Assembly: GCA_012845835.1 (NCBI GenBank)
Contig: JABAKD010000020.1
Location: forward strand, 17,329,944-17,393,943
DNA: 64,000 nucleotides
Direction: 5' to 3'
Source of the DNA: Undaria pinnatifida
Lineage: Eukaryota > Sar > Phaeophyceae > Laminariales > Alariaceae
Each line of letters opens with the position of its first letter. Position 1 is the stretch's first letter. Both the position numbers and the translations under genes were made by a program. Positions 34,033 to 46,689 of the stretch are shown here, one piece after another. The notes beneath the pieces were generated by a model that worked only from the letters and a program-made list of their open reading frames with translations, did no database searches and had not been told where the DNA came from.

Positions 34033-34604
34033 TAGTAGGCGGGCTTATATAAGGCGGTGTAGTGCATCGAAATTTCGACCGCCCTATCTCGAAAGACCGC
34101 CCCATTGGACTTGCGGCGTTTGACCGCTCTATTGGGTTATTGGTGATATCCCTATACAAGGCGGTAACCGCCCTATTGAGTACGTACAGAGTGTTGACGT
34201 ACAGCTCAGAGTGCTCCTGACCCAAAATATGACAAAGATGACCCAGAGGGCCTCACGAAGAGGGGTGAGGGCTGGAACCAAACACAGTTCGCCTGCTGCA
34301 CGTGGCATCGTTGTGCGCTAGGGGTGTGTGTGTTCTCGCAGCAACAACAGCAGCAGGAGTGCGATACTGCCTATACCTCGCTTAAAAGCAGCACCAGGCC
34401 AAGGCTTTGTGCTGATGTGAGCGAAAGTGGGCCATGGATAGGGCGGAAGCCACCCTGAACCGGGCTGCTACGCCATATATAGGGTCCGTTGCTATATAGG
34501 GCGGTAGTCGCCATGTTCGCATCCCCTGTCGTGTCAAATCGATTTTGACCGCCTTATCTCGAATGACCGCCTTAGTCAGACCGCCTTGTAAAGGCCCCCC
34601 TACT
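34033..34604. mobile_element. ~570-bp TIR element (AGTAGGCGGGC/AAGGCGGT)
   Basis: Left AGTAGGCGGGCTTATATAAG..GCGGT and right (inverted) AGTAGGGGGGCCTTTACAAGGCGGT, with internal ACCGCCxTATCTCGAAxGACCGCC repeats near both ends. No reading frame of a transposase. Target duplication not evident. Confidence 0.65.
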
Positions 34605-34771
34605 GTACTGCATACGTGGGTACCTGGAATACTGCTGCTGTACCAGGTAAGTACATGACACGTGCTTACAGCAGTAGAGGCACGCGCTACGACCTGTTAT
34701 GTATGCCAGGTACGACACGAGGAACAAAGGTCCATTCGGAGATCCGGTGCGCACTGGGCTCTGGATACAAA

Positions 34772-34912
34772 TAGGTCCCTCTACAGTGCCGGTTGAGTAG
34801 TGCCAGCATGCGGGTTAGTGCCGGTTGCCACCAAGTGCCTGTATTTCCGGCTGGCAAGTTGCTGGCATTACAGGTACCGCATACCGGCGCTACCGGTAGA
34901 GGGACATTAATA
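34772..34912. mobile_element. ~140-bp inverted-repeat element, GTGCCGGTT family
   Basis: TCCCTCTACAGTGCCGGTTG at the left pairs with GGCGCTACCGGTAGAGGGA at the right. The core word AGTGCCGGTTGAxTAGTGCCA is the unit of the array at 6540-6860. Confidence 0.7.
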
Positions 34913-35591
34913 ATAGGAACCACCTACTCTGTACCACGGGTACGTACTTGTATTGCGGGCGGCGCAATTTTTCAATTTTCCGCGTGGGTGGAGATCTTTG
35001 GAGATCAGCGTTTTGCAGCATCTTGATCAAACAAAGCGCCACTCGTAGTGCAAGTTAGCCATACCAAGTATCATAAAGCTGGTCGCGACCACATGCAGCA
35101 CACGGGGCAGCAACGCAGACATTGCATATGCGACATATATGAGGAACTCGGTCCATAGTAGTGGACTTTCCTCATGCCAAATGAAGACAAAGACGCCGGT
35201 AGAGGACGCCAATAATACCCGCGGGTAGACTTAAGACGTAGAAAAGGAAAGGAGCGTAGCTACCCCCGGCAACTGGCTATCACATTAAAATCACCTTTCA
35301 GGCATCAAGGCATAGCCTGGGACCGATGAAAGCTTGCTCCTCTCGCCAGCCATAGAAGCGCAGCAGCAGAGCAATGTTAGCAGTACGAGCGTACGAGCGA
35401 GTTTCAAATTTTAAAGTTCTCAAGTCGAGGGAGTTCCAACAGGTTCTTGAGGCATTACTATCCGTTAGGCTTTTGTCCAGAGGTGGTTAGATAGGTGGTG
35501 CGCTCAGGATGGTCAGCGACGTTGTCCTGTTGCTGGCACTCGCAGCAGTGGCCCCACCATATTACCCTCCGACAGATAGAACACCGATACC

Positions 35592-38500
35592 ATGTCTGCG
35601 ACTGGAAGCGCTCCAAGGCCTTCACAACGCTCTAGTTCGAGCACCAGGTCATCTCGCCGAGCTACGATGTCTGTTGGCCCTGGCGGCGGGCTGAGCAATG
35701 TGGGGTCTCTTTCGCCGCAGCGAGTGCTGCGAACGAAGGCGCTGAGGGAGAGAAGCAACGAGGGCAATGGCAACCCCGGCAGTGACCCTAACACCACTGC
35801 TGGGGTGAAGGCCAAGCCGGCGTCGAAGGGGTGAGATGTAGCTTGACTCCCACACCAGTCAAAGAGCTCCAGCATGATGTTGAGTAGCGGTACCTGTGGT
35901 GTATGACATGGATACCACCACCCCTGCTTAGTGTTGTGCACGTCGCGAACGGGCGATCCACCCCATGGCAATGGGTTCCAAGATACCAGGAGGCATGTCA
36001 AGCAAGGGAAAACGTGCGCCGTCATGGATGTAGGACCGAGGGTTCCACACTAAGACCTAGCAGATTTGTGTCAATGTTGTGTCAACTCAAGGCAAAAAAT
36101 GGCAAATTTGCCGCCTGTCTGTCGAGGGGTGAAAGTGCTGTCTCCTGGCGTCTTTAGGTGTGTGCCCGGTCATGCGGTCGCGCGTGCGTGTCCATCGTGT
36201 GTCTTTAGACAAATGAAGGTGTCAATCGATACCTATTGCCGACCACAATAAGCTTCAAGAAGTGCCAATCGATACCTATCACAAGCAACAATAGGCCTCC
36301 TATTGGAATAGGATCCTATCGATTGCCTATTGACTTGGAACCTATTGTCCAGGGTGTGATTTGTACACTACTTGAGAGTTGCGCGCTCTCATCATGCGTG
36401 CGTCGGCAGTTGACCAGGTAGCGCCTCGACCATTCCCACGACTGCACCGCTCACCGCACGTACGCTTTGCCTTCCCTTGCCTGCGCTATCTGTACCTCAC
36501 CGCCCACCTTACACGTGTGACTATACATTTTACTCTTGTACGTCTTTCCAGGGCGTCGAGGGTGCAACGGATGCAGTTCGCGTTCGGATCCAAGATCGTA
36601 AAGCCTGGCCCCAGCAAGACGGGGGTGGGCAGTACCGCAGGGGACGCGAGGTCAAAGACCCAAGGAGGCGCAGTTGCGGATGGCGGAAGCAATGCTCCGA
36701 TTCGGCCGAGACGGTCAGTTCTTGATTTTTGTTTGGTTGGTGGCGATGTGCTGTTGGTTTGGTCGTGCACGTGAGAACACATGCGACGTGAGAGATCGAA
36801 CAGATATTATGGGCCTCGAACGAAATAATGCAGGGCTGTGTAGTACTGTATCGCTACCGCATGCGGCGTGCAGTGATTCGTGAAAATTAATGATAACTAT
36901 ATGGTAGGGAATAAACGCCCCCCCGTCCCCACGGCGGTAAGGCCACGTTGAACTATGCATATTTGGGAGAGAACGTCGGTGACTGATCTCATCCGGACTT
37001 TACATTTTGTATTAATAGTCTAAATGTCTGTCAAGACGGTCTCGCCATCCAGAGCGTTGCAGCCCCGCCTCGCGACATGGTTGACGCGGTGCGCTACGAT
37101 AGAGGTGCACCACTTTTTTTCTGGCGTTCCTCATTTTGGGAACTTAAGACATGATCCTCCCAAAAACTGTTTTGGAGAAAAAATAAAAACAGCTACCGGA
37201 TGAAAAACCTCGTGCCCTAGATACGCAACGAGAATCATGCAAAAAAAAAACACGTATTTTCCGACGATTTTGGGTTAAGGAGCTCTGTCATTCAGGAAAA
37301 AAAGTAGCCAAAAAGTGCTACTTCTATCGTAACTTGCGTCTAGCCAAGGAGGGAAGGTTGGGGACACAACCAGCAGGACACTGGGTCGCGCACCGTGCCG
37401 AGTGAGTCTTGGCCGTCGTGTGCTGAGCATTTACCACAAGCCCGAGGCGGTGCTGAGGTCGTCCCGTTCCATAAAGGCAGCGTTGATGTTGACTATGAGT
37501 ACACTTTTCAAATACTTAAAAACAAGCATCCTGTGGGCCAAATCCAATTCTGCTCATTGGCCAAGCCCACGCCTCAGATTGCTGGCTTTTTCAAAAGGTG
37601 GAACGGCACAGGAACACAGCTCATTGGTAGTGGCCTGGTCCAGTCAAATAGACCCAGCATCGCTGCTGGTATTTATCGAAATACTAACAGGGCCCCAATT
37701 GTCCAGTAAATATATTATAGAAGGCATGGCACGAGTTTCTGGGGTTGCGGGCTTCCACCTTCCACCATGCAGGAGTCGTTCTTATTCCGGGGATTGACTG
37801 GTGTGTCCCCGGTTTCGGGGTGGTCTAGGGTCACCCCCTTCCGGGGAATAGAGCGAGCATTGCTGCTGGTACTGCCGTGTTTGTTACAGATACACCATAT
37901 CCACCAAGTTCTGCAGCCGTCGCTGACTGCATAGCTCGGTGGCTACCGTGCAGGTATAATAGAAGCATAATCCGGCCCCCGTCTGGTGGTTAAGCGTTAA
38001 GCCTGGGCCTTACTCAAGGGTTGCAATCGCTTTATCGAGCATGTCCCGAACAGGCGGCATTATGGCAATTCTTCCGTGGAACGGTGTTTCCGTAGCTTCC
38101 ATCCAATAAGAAATGGCGGAGATTGCATGATCGTACGGTGCACAACATTGTCCTTTTTTCGTTTGGCTTTTTCCGGCGTTTTCTTTTTGTGCTTGGTATG
38201 ATATGATATTTATGATATTATCGTATTTCTATTAATAATGCTGTTGCGTGTAGAATAGCTATGTCGCAAAATTTGTTTTAAACCTGACAATTCTTCTTCA
38301 CACATCACGAAGGCATCGATCATTTTATGGCTGGCATAAAAATGTCAAGTACGTACGAGTATTTCGTACGGTACATACGTACGATAGTACTGGTATTGCT
38401 GCTGCTGTAAAGTAGGCTTCTCACGACATTTGTTTTTGAGCTTGCTTCTTCTACGCACAACATCACGAAAAGCCCCGGCATAACAGTACTTTTCTTCTGC

Positions 38501-41500
38501 ACCGTTTAGTTCTTGGCATTTTCAACTCGCCCGTTGAACCAAATCTTGAGCGTCCTCTACCTCACGTCTGCTTCATAGACTTTGTCCTATCTGCTTCCTT
38601 GAGCATAGCCGCCCGCGGAGCACAACTTTGTACACACATACAAGATTCGTACGTACTTTGGACAGGTATGTCGTGATTTGGTATCTATTCGAACAAGGTT
38701 AAGATCTCCTGTTGCTTTTGCAGCCATCTTATTTCCTGATTCTCCTATAGCCCTGACTGACGGCATCAAAACAGAGGCTGATAGCCTTAATACAGCCTAT
38801 CGGTAGTTTTCACCTCGACGGTAGTAACGAATGTAGCTAGACTGGCACACAGCGCACTGCCGATTGCCGATTGCGCTGGAAGGTGGCCGTGGTCGAAGCC
38901 ACGTACATCAGTGATTCGGAATCGCCGTTTGATTACACAGCAACACTATGAATAGTACACCATTTTACGTATCAATCCTCTCACGGTTGTACTCTATGGC
39001 TTTGTCATTTTATCGAGCAGAGAACGAGCCTCCCTACACGAACCGCATCACGAACACCAGCAGCGCGTTACCCCAAGGGGGCGGTCGGCCACAAACGCGC
39101 AGCACCAGCCAACACGAAAGGAAACTGATGCGGATGCCTTAAAGGTGAATACTGCGGTTTGTGCGGTCGGGGGTACTCTTCCTTTGGAGAAGTCGCTACT
39201 ATTATTGCGAGTACTGTTGTATAGATAAATATCTACTTAGTAGTTGAATAACTCATTGGGTAGGGACGTGCGCCGTGCGCCAGTCGCTCGGCAAGTTTTG
39301 TCCTTTGCGGCAGCACAAGGTGCTGGAGGAGGGTTCTATCATTAGCTGCAGAGGATTGCTCCTACATTTATGCCTAAACACGAAAGCTGCAGACGGTCAC
39401 TCTCACGTTCAAAATGTGAATGTTGTAGTCGGCGAGTGTAGCTGATCCAGTGCAGTGTGTAGATCACGAGCGCGACAGTGAAGGGCCCCGGTGTCTACTC
39501 TCGGAAGAAGAGTTGCTTTTTGTGTGAAATAAATCGTACTGTAGTAGCGGGCTACCAGGTAGACAATATTAATATGTTAGGGTTGCGGCGTTTCTTCCTC
39601 TAGCGCTCGAGCACAAGGCAACTACTTCCATTTTATAACTAATTTTCAAGGACTTCAGCCGTGAGTTCGACGAATTTTAGGTCAATACTCATCTTTGCAA
39701 GCTGTGTTGTTGGTACTCGTAATGTACTATATGGGTGAGTTTTTATCGGGAGGTGTCCTATTTTTTGTCCACTATAATGGTAAGTGTTGGTGCTTATACT
39801 TTAGGTGGGGAACATTTATTCGCAGAAAGTCGCGCGGGCCCGTTAGCCCGCGGCATGTTTTGGGCGAGCTTCCACGTAGCTCTGGGGCGTCTTGACGTGT
39901 CTAGTATGCCTTATGCGCCCTGTGTTTGGCATGTTTGACAGGCTCAGCTGGCGGAGAAGGAGGCAGTCATCGCCGACCTCAAGAGCAAGCTCGAGAAGGC
40001 CAGCGCCGCAGGTATTACTTAGGCATCTATCTTTTTTCCCGATATATCGTGTACCTGGTATCCTATATATCTATTTTATTGACGAGGAAATGAATGTGTG
40101 ATTTTAACGGCGCCAAAATTTAGTGATCCCTTTTAAGTTGCCTGGACAGTCCGCCGTACACCAACGCACACAAGTTGAATACAGTTATAACTATCCTCCT
40201 GCTCGAGTTCGTAGCCGAAGCTGTAAATATGCTGTGGTGCGATCAACTGAACCTTTTATACGGTGACTCCTAGGCTCTTTCGCGTGTCGGTAAAAGCGTA
40301 AACTGGCGGCGCGGACGCCCTAGCTCGTGGATAAGTTAAAGAATAACGTTCTGGAAGTGCCTGGGGAATCATGCATTCGGTTCCCGTCTGTAGAGAGACC
40401 TCCGTTCGGGAAGAGAGGCTGGGCAATGTATTGCCCCGGAGTTGTTTGACAATATGATGTATGCCGTGCTCCCCTCGTGGGAAATATGCTTTATCCTCTT
40501 ACATGGAACTCCGATCGCACCCACCGCCGACTTTCACGCCGCCAAAGCATCATACTCTATATCGCACTCCCGTATGGGACGTGCCTCATCCTCTTGCTAT
40601 GGAACTCCCATTGCGTCCGCTACCGAAATTCACGCCGCCAGCACACTATGCTTTATACCGCGCTCCCGTACGAGAGACCAGGTACACCTCATCCTCCCAT
40701 CGCCCCCGCTGCTGAATTTCACGCTGCAACGCGCTTATGCCGCATATATTGCGCTCCCCTGCGGGGTAGGCCCCATCCCCTTGCTACGGAACTTTCATCG
40801 CCCCCGTTGCTGACTACGTCGACACTGTCGGCGCACTATGTTTTGTTTTGTGCCCCCCAATGGCACATGTCTTATTCTCTAACTATGGAACTCCCGTCGC
40901 ACCCGCTGCCGACTTTCAAGGCTCCAACGCATTATGCTCTATACCACGCTCCCGTATGGTATATTAATCATTCCCTTACTGTGGCCCTTACTATGGAACT
41001 CCCATCGCGCCCGCTGCCGACTTTCACGCCGCCAACTTTATTACCTTTGTCAGAGGTGGACGCCTCCGGCAGCAAGGAATCGCACGAAACACTAGTGGCT
41101 GCCAAACAGATCGAGGTGAGGAGCGTTTGATGCTGCTTCGCTCTATTGGTCGCTCGATGCAATGCGTGGAACAGGGTTGGACCACGAGTTATGCGCCAGT
41201 GCAGGGGGGTTAAGTCGATGTGTTGCTGGCCGAGGTTGCTCGGGCCAAGTACAAGTATTCCGCGGCTGTGTTGTGCATTTGTTGGCAATGTGTGGTGATT
41301 GTACCTACACATAGCGGTAGTGGGATGTCGGGAGAGGTTTTGCGTCTTACTCCGTAATGATGCCCCCCGCCCCCCGCCTGCAAACCCGAGCGGACGTGCC
41401 AAGGATAGAATAGCTGTCACTAGGAACTCGTGCGGCAAGATTTTCAAAACTTGTAACTGTGATCCACTATCAAGTATAGTGATCACTACTGTAGCGTCGT

Positions 41501-42517
41501 CATCTTATGTGCGTCGCTGGTCGGCGGACGGTGCAGGCAACTTGGAGGGTCCCTGTTTTTTTTTCTCGACGTCGAAATTGAACACTCGCACTCGCTCGCG
41601 TTATTGTACACCCTCATCTATGACTAGGTTGACGAGGGGGCGCAGGTGGCTTTGGGGGCGGTGGTGGAGGAGGCGCGCGCAGAAGCAGAAGAGGCGTTGA
41701 ACCGAGTGGAAACTGTTAATGAGGCTACCCTGTCCAAAGCGAAGGAGATGCAGACCGGCGTCGACGAAATGATGTGAGTGTTTCTTAAGGTGACGACCGG
41801 CTCACCACCCCGTGAAGCCTGACAATGAAGATGGCGTCGATGATGATTACGGTGATCATGATCGTGTTCTCACATTAGTTATTTTCCCTGAAACCTATCC
41901 CGTTGTCACAAGATTGACTAAACTGGCATCCCGAAGGGACAAAAACAGGTACAAAGTGCTTTATTTACGTTAACCGCAGTACCAGTACGCAAGGGAATGC
42001 ATGTTCTGTTCCCATGTGACTTTGCACTTCTTGCCCCAGGAGGATAATTCAGGAGATGCTGGGTATGCACTGCAGGAGGCGTTTTACCTTGGCTTCGTAC
42101 GATATTTGCTCGAGGGCGTGCAGTTTTTTTCGGGGGCAACCTTATTCTTTCGGGACTTGTAAAGGAATAATTGACGAAGAAAAAAAACGATTACCGCATT
42201 GCCCACATGAAGCAACGCAGGCTGCTGGATAGGGTAATTACAGGCTTAGTGTCTGAACCACGGTTGAAGGAGTGGTACGACGCCACTCGTACTGCTGCGC
42301 CTTCATACTGGACTAGACGGTCGGCAAATCAGGTTCTCGTTTGTTTGTTGCGCTGCTTGTGTACTTCAGCCTTAACGGGGTTACGGGACTGCCTTGCTCT
42401 TGGTAGTCGTCGTCGCTGGCAGAGAGTTACAACCCATTCCTCCCTTACCCCTGCCCGTTTTCCTCCTTCCGCGCCCCCCTTCATCTCAGCCGCATGCTCA
42501 AGGCAAGAAAAAAATGA
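35592..42517 (+). CDS. short coiled-coil protein of unknown function
   Basis: Exons 35592-35830 (ATG), 36552-36713, 39942-40011, 41054-41115, 41628-41773 and 42490-42517 (stop TGA 42515-42517). Joins 1-2 (phase 2), 3-4 (phase 1), 4-5 (phase 0) and 5-6 (phase 2) agree; between exons 2 (ends phase 2) and 3 (needs phase 0) at least one exon is missing. Seen: a basic Ser/Arg-rich N-terminus (SQRSSSSTRSSRRATMSVG), QFAFGSKIVKPGPSK, a disordered Gly/Ala part, then heptad-rich Glu/Ala/Lys helices (AQLAEKEAVIADLKSKLEKA; VVEEARAEAEEALNRVE) ending RMLKARKK. About 235 residues are accounted for. I do not recognise the family; a microtubule- or membrane-associated coiled-coil protein is possible but unproven. 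Donors GTGAGA, GTATTA, GTGAGG, GTGAGT are good. The long second intron is repeat-rich. Confidence 0.62.
36215..36345 (+). repeat. AATAGGTATCGAT repeats, third block
   Basis: CAATCGATACCTATTGCC, CAATCGATACCTATCAC and CAATAGGCCTCCTATTGGAA, in the first intron of the coiled-coil gene. Confidence 0.75.
36714..39941 (+). other. long intron region of the coiled-coil gene
   Basis: About 3.2 kb. Must contain one or more further exons restoring the phase. An open stretch at 37395-37720 is readable in two frames but matches nothing I know. An LTA cassette (minus strand, MSIDLKFVELTAEVLEN) lies at 39640-39712. Confidence 0.5.
39640..39712 (-). repeat. LTA cassette, short copy (reverse)
   Basis: On the minus strand: GCTTGCAAAGATGAGTATTGAC then AATTCGTCGAACTCACGGC; encodes MSIDLKFVELTAEVLEN. 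Confidence 0.75.
40458..41045 (+). repeat. ~105-bp intronic minisatellite
   Basis: About six units built on TATGGAACTCCCATCGCACC, CGCTGCCGACTTTCACGCCG and CTATACCGCGCTCCCGTATG. The last unit runs to within 10 bp of the acceptor of the exon at 41054, so its CGACTTTCACGCCGCCAAC segment forms part of the splice-site region. Confidence 0.88.
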
Positions 42518-42888
42518 GGCGGCCAAGCGAAGCGCTGGTGATCAATGCTGATTGGTGTTCTCAAGCATGCCCGTCTGCCGTGCTAGGCCTTTGGCTGCCT
42601 GGTACTCGTTTTATAGGATTATATGCTGGGGGAACGAAGGGATGTGTCTTGCGTTGCTCCTTGTGGCATCGGCATTTCGTCTATTGAGAGGAAACCGCAC
42701 ATATCCAGTGCCGCTCTAGGCTGCATGGAAAACCATCGAGAGAACGAAACAGCGAGCGTATGGGGCGGAGGTCATGTACGGGCGACGTGCTTGAGAGCTG
42801 TTTGCGCCTTGACTGTACCCCGGACCCAGGGAGTAGTTACACGTTAACGTGATATTTTTATGTTGAGATATGCTGAGTCTATTTTGAG

Positions 42889-43923
42889 CAGGGCCTTCCC
42901 CGTGACCGGTTTTTTGACCTCGCGACTAAATCCCACAGCATTAACGTACCGCTGATTTTTTTGTACGAGATCCGGCAACCACGGGACTAAGATAGGGGGG
43001 TTGTACGGAATCCGGCAACCGCGTGACTGAACGTTTTTTTTTGTTCGGGATCCGGCCAGCGCGGTATTCCCCGGGACGGGATGTAGCCACGACGGGACAT
43101 AACGGGATTTGACTCAACGGGATGCAGCCACGACGGAACTCAACGTTTTATTTTGTACGGGATCCGGCCACCGCGGGACTCCGCGGGCGGGATGAAGCCG
43201 CGACGGGACTCGACGTTTTTATTTGGTAGCTTGCCAAGCTGTACCCTTGCAGCAGCCGACCCGCCACGTTTGACCACAGGAAGACCATCAGGTCCTGCAG
43301 ACCCGACGCCCACGGACTCTTGGCCCGCAGCAGACGCTGCTGTCTCGCTGGCAGCAGGCGCTGCCACCCCGCTAGCAACAGCCTCAGTAGTGTTCATGCT
43401 ATGTCGGTCAGGGCCGTTCGTGTCGTCTGTTGTGCGCTCGGACCTCTCTCGCCTCTCTAAACATAAAACCAAAGGGTTTCTTTGGTGTTTCGCGGCGTTG
43501 TACTGTGGGGGGCGAGGGAGACTCACACTAGCATTGAGCATAAATGTTCTCGAAAAACAACTAAATAACAAATACTAACTTGCGATCCGAGAGAATTGTA
43601 TCGATGACTTGGTGCTTCCTTCGTGTATGTCGCATTAATCTGTCCTTTTGTGCGGGAGGAAGAAATTCACAAGCGTCGGGATTCCTCGTTCTTCTATTGA
43701 CGGAATGCGGGATTTCAACATTATCGCAGGATGGTCTGTGCGGGAACGGGCTTTTGAGTATTTGCGCCGGAAGCGTTTGTGCGGAGATGGGATTTCGCTT
43801 TTTTCACGGGGATACGGGACACGGGATGTTCCATTTCTCATGGGATTTCGCATTTTGCGCGGGACCACGGGATAATCCCAAATCCCGTACGATCCCGCGG
43901 GAAAAATCCCGGGGAAGGTCCTG
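42889..43923. mobile_element. ~1.03-kb TIR element (CAGGGCCTTCCCCG)
   Basis: Left CAGGGCCTTCCCCG and right, inverted, CAGGACCTTCCCCG. Subterminal repeats of GGGATCCGGCCACCGCGGGA (left) and CGGGATTTCGCATTTTGCGC/CGGGACCACGGGAT (right) continue inward. The flanking octamers ATTTTGAG and AATTTAAC agree at 5 of 8 positions, so a decayed 8-bp duplication is possible. Termini starting CAGGG fit hAT (known). The minus-strand frame contains MNTTEAVASGVAAPAASE and GKLPNKNVESRRG, possibly a transposase N-terminal remnant. Confidence 0.65.
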
Positions 43924-46560
43924 AATTTAACGTTGCGTGCCGTCGCTCCACGACCGTGAAATCAGTTAGATATCGAAAGACCCGGCTCGGTCGCTCGTGT
44001 GATTACTTGGAGTATTAGACTAGACTATACCATATACCTGGTAGCTAAACGCCAGTGATTGGTCTATGCGCATGGTATAATGCGGCCTGGTACGGTATTT
44101 TTTTTTTTTTTTATCCTCCGGCGGATGGGGAAAAATAAAGCTTTACGTAGCTCACCACACTTCCGCGTATTTTCATACGCGTCGTGTGTCGATTTAACTC
44201 AGTTGCTTTCGCAGCCCAACGCTAGCTGGCGCACCCTTCGGGTCCCATTGTAGGTATAGCGTAAGCTGTCCCTATCAGTGGTCTTCGTTACAACCCCGGC
44301 AGCGCAAGCTGCCGTTGTATACGGGTGCGTGTGTATGTCGACCCGGCCTGTCCCCTGAGGGTCAGTTTCGGTGGAGATAGCCACCCGGAATGTCATCTTT
44401 CCGGGTAGTGTGGGACTTGCGCAAGCTCACCCACTAACAAAACCCCTGGCCATGGGAGATGGCCTTCCGCCGGACTTGGTCCAGTTACGGTCCACCCTAC
44501 CCATTCGGGCGTTGGTCCTCGGGTACGGTACTACTTTGTAGATCTGCTGGCATAGCTGACGCTAAATAAATGTCTTTTTGCCCTTGTGAGAGCTTCTTTT
44601 TGGGCGGGGGGATTTCCACTGTTCCGCTCTGTTTCTTTGAGCGCCAACGAATGGCGACGCGCGATTCTTATCCGCTTGATCCGACATTACTTCCAAGTAG
44701 AGTTTATAGCAAAATCATCATAGATAGGCACATTTCATCGGCAGGGTCAGCCTTTTCCCGAAGAGGGGCAGCAACGAATGAGCCTTTTTGTGCACCCGAC
44801 ACCCTTGCGCTTGTGCATTCCTGTCGTTGATCAGGGCCAACTTGGCACCCCGAGGTACAACTCGTAAAATGGTTAATCATATCGCACTCGGCTAGAGCGC
44901 TCACCTACCGGAGCGTCATGAACCACGTCGAGAAACCGGTACCTTGGAGGCAAGCTGCTTGTGCTTGATACGGTTGGTACCTTGGAGGCAAGCTGCTTGT
45001 GCTTGACATTGTTTGCATTTCCGAAGCGTGGCATACCCGCGTTGATGCTGCTACTGCTGAAACCGCGAAGTGTCTAGAAGCATACAACTGCTATATATAG
45101 CAAATGCTTGGAATGCATCGCATGGATATTGTTTTATCTGCTCATCATGCTCTACAGTACTGACGTGCTACCGTGACACACCAATCCACACAGCAGCAGC
45201 CGATGGACCCATACCAACGTCCCCAACTCATCTGCCGCTGGCAGCACATGAAGAGAGTTGTGTGTCTGGTTCTTGTCGCCTACTAAATAATTCTTGTAGC
45301 CACCACGTGATAGCCATGTCAACACACCGCATCGCCCAGGCGGATGGCGACAATCCGAAAAACACCAATAATACCTAAACAACGATAGAAATGCAAGATG
45401 TTGATTTCGCACATCGGAAACTCGCCCCACGAAAAAACAGGCCAGAGTCTGAGGGTATCCTGGTATGTGCCTACGATCTCAGTGGGATTATAGTCTAGAC
45501 TATATCTTCGAAATCAACACCTACTTCCAAACGGGTTTTTGCATTGGACGCGGGCGTACCGTGTCCACACCATCCATAATAATATGTAGCTTTTCCCTAA
45601 AGCGATCTAAAAACGGGTCAAAAATAGACTTCTTCATGTAGCTCATGTAGGAAGAATTAATGGTGGTCTTCCCGGAGCGAAGAGAGGCATGGCGGGGGTG
45701 ACGAGGGGCGCATTGGCGCCAAATTTAGGTTATTTGTCGCTTGTGCCATTCCTATCTGCTAGTGGTGCCCACAATTTGGGGAGTACTCCCCATATTTGGG
45801 TTGCAAGGCGAGTTGCTCACAAGGCGGTACAGAATCGGCCAGCTATCTACCTATCATGTTCGATATTCCCCTATCCATGTAGCAATCACTTGGCCCAGTA
45901 GGCACCAAAATCACTGGTTCGAGCCCCGGCGACCCTCGTCCCTTTTTTTTTGCCAATTTTTCTTTCATTTTTTATACCAGATACGATACTATTCGGGTTT
46001 GTCTCATTTCTGTCGAAGTCTTTTTTCTATTACAAGGTCAAATATTTACGGAACATGTGCTCGCTCTTTTGTACGCCGAGGCTCTTATTTCATGGCTTTA
46101 ACACCAGACATAATATAGTTTCCACGCACATATTGAGCTGCCCCACACGCCCCACCCCCGCCCCAACCCCCCCCCCCCATGATAAACTGGTGCATAAATA
46201 TCACGAGAGCCGACCCAATGCTGGGTCGCTGGCCGGCTACTAACACTTGCCTCTTCTCTGGTCGCACAGCCTACACGGTACCGTCCCTTGCCCTCCGACG
46301 TGCGGGCTTACCTAGCTGCGCGAGTCAACCGAAGAGTGATGGCCACCAACTACCGTGTGGTGGACCGTTACCAGAGCATGGAACAACAACCCTAAATTCT
46401 TTCGCGTGCAAACAAACCACGGGTTACGCCGCTTTCGGTTCCCGAAGGTCATAACCCTCTCCTTCTTTTTTTTTCCAAAACCGTCAGATTTATCTCCTTG
46501 AAAGAATTTATAGCTTACATGCACAAATTGCCCCCCCTTTCCCCCCCCCTCCCCCCTCCA
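43924..46560. other. no gene recognised
   Basis: A direct duplication of TACCTTGGAGGCAAGCTGCTTGTGCTTGA occurs at 44940-44970 and 44979-45010. TACCAGGTA words at 44033-44042. A tRNA-like piece is listed at 45868-45955. Otherwise only chance frames. Confidence 0.4.
45868..45955 (+). repeat. tRNA-like sequence with poly-T end (probable SINE head)
   Basis: GTAGCAATCACTTGG resembles a pol III A box and GGTTCGAGCCCC is a near-consensus B box 40 bp later; a run of nine T follows at 45941-45950. The acceptor and T stems do not pair well, so a functional tRNA is unlikely. Confidence 0.45.
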
Positions 46561-46689
46561 AACCCGCTCGCTTTTGATCAAAACCAGCCCCCCACGTCCT
46601 TCAAAACTCCGCCTCCCCCCCTCACCGGTTATTCGACTTACAAGATTCACTTGATAAACTTATGCATTTATTTCCTTCCACACCACAGC

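Larger units (their letters stand above)
32921..35591. other. no coding gene recognised; inverted-repeat elements
   Basis: Should contain the missing first exon of the Mog1-like gene (minus strand) and the promoter of the coiled-coil gene (plus strand), neither of which I can place. Three small inverted-repeat elements are listed separately. Confidence 0.4.

Noticed and set aside
37395-37797. Overlapping 100-130 codon forward frames
   Set aside because: Neither frame has a recognised motif; too close to chance in a repeat-rich intron to annotate as a gene.
39089-39142. Possible bridging exon of the coiled-coil gene (ending ETDADALK before GTGAATAC)
   Set aside because: A phase-correct acceptor (CCCCAAG) exists but lacks a pyrimidine tract; too speculative to include.
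45868-45955. Functional tRNA gene
   Set aside because: A and B boxes and poly-T are present but the acceptor and T stems do not pair properly.
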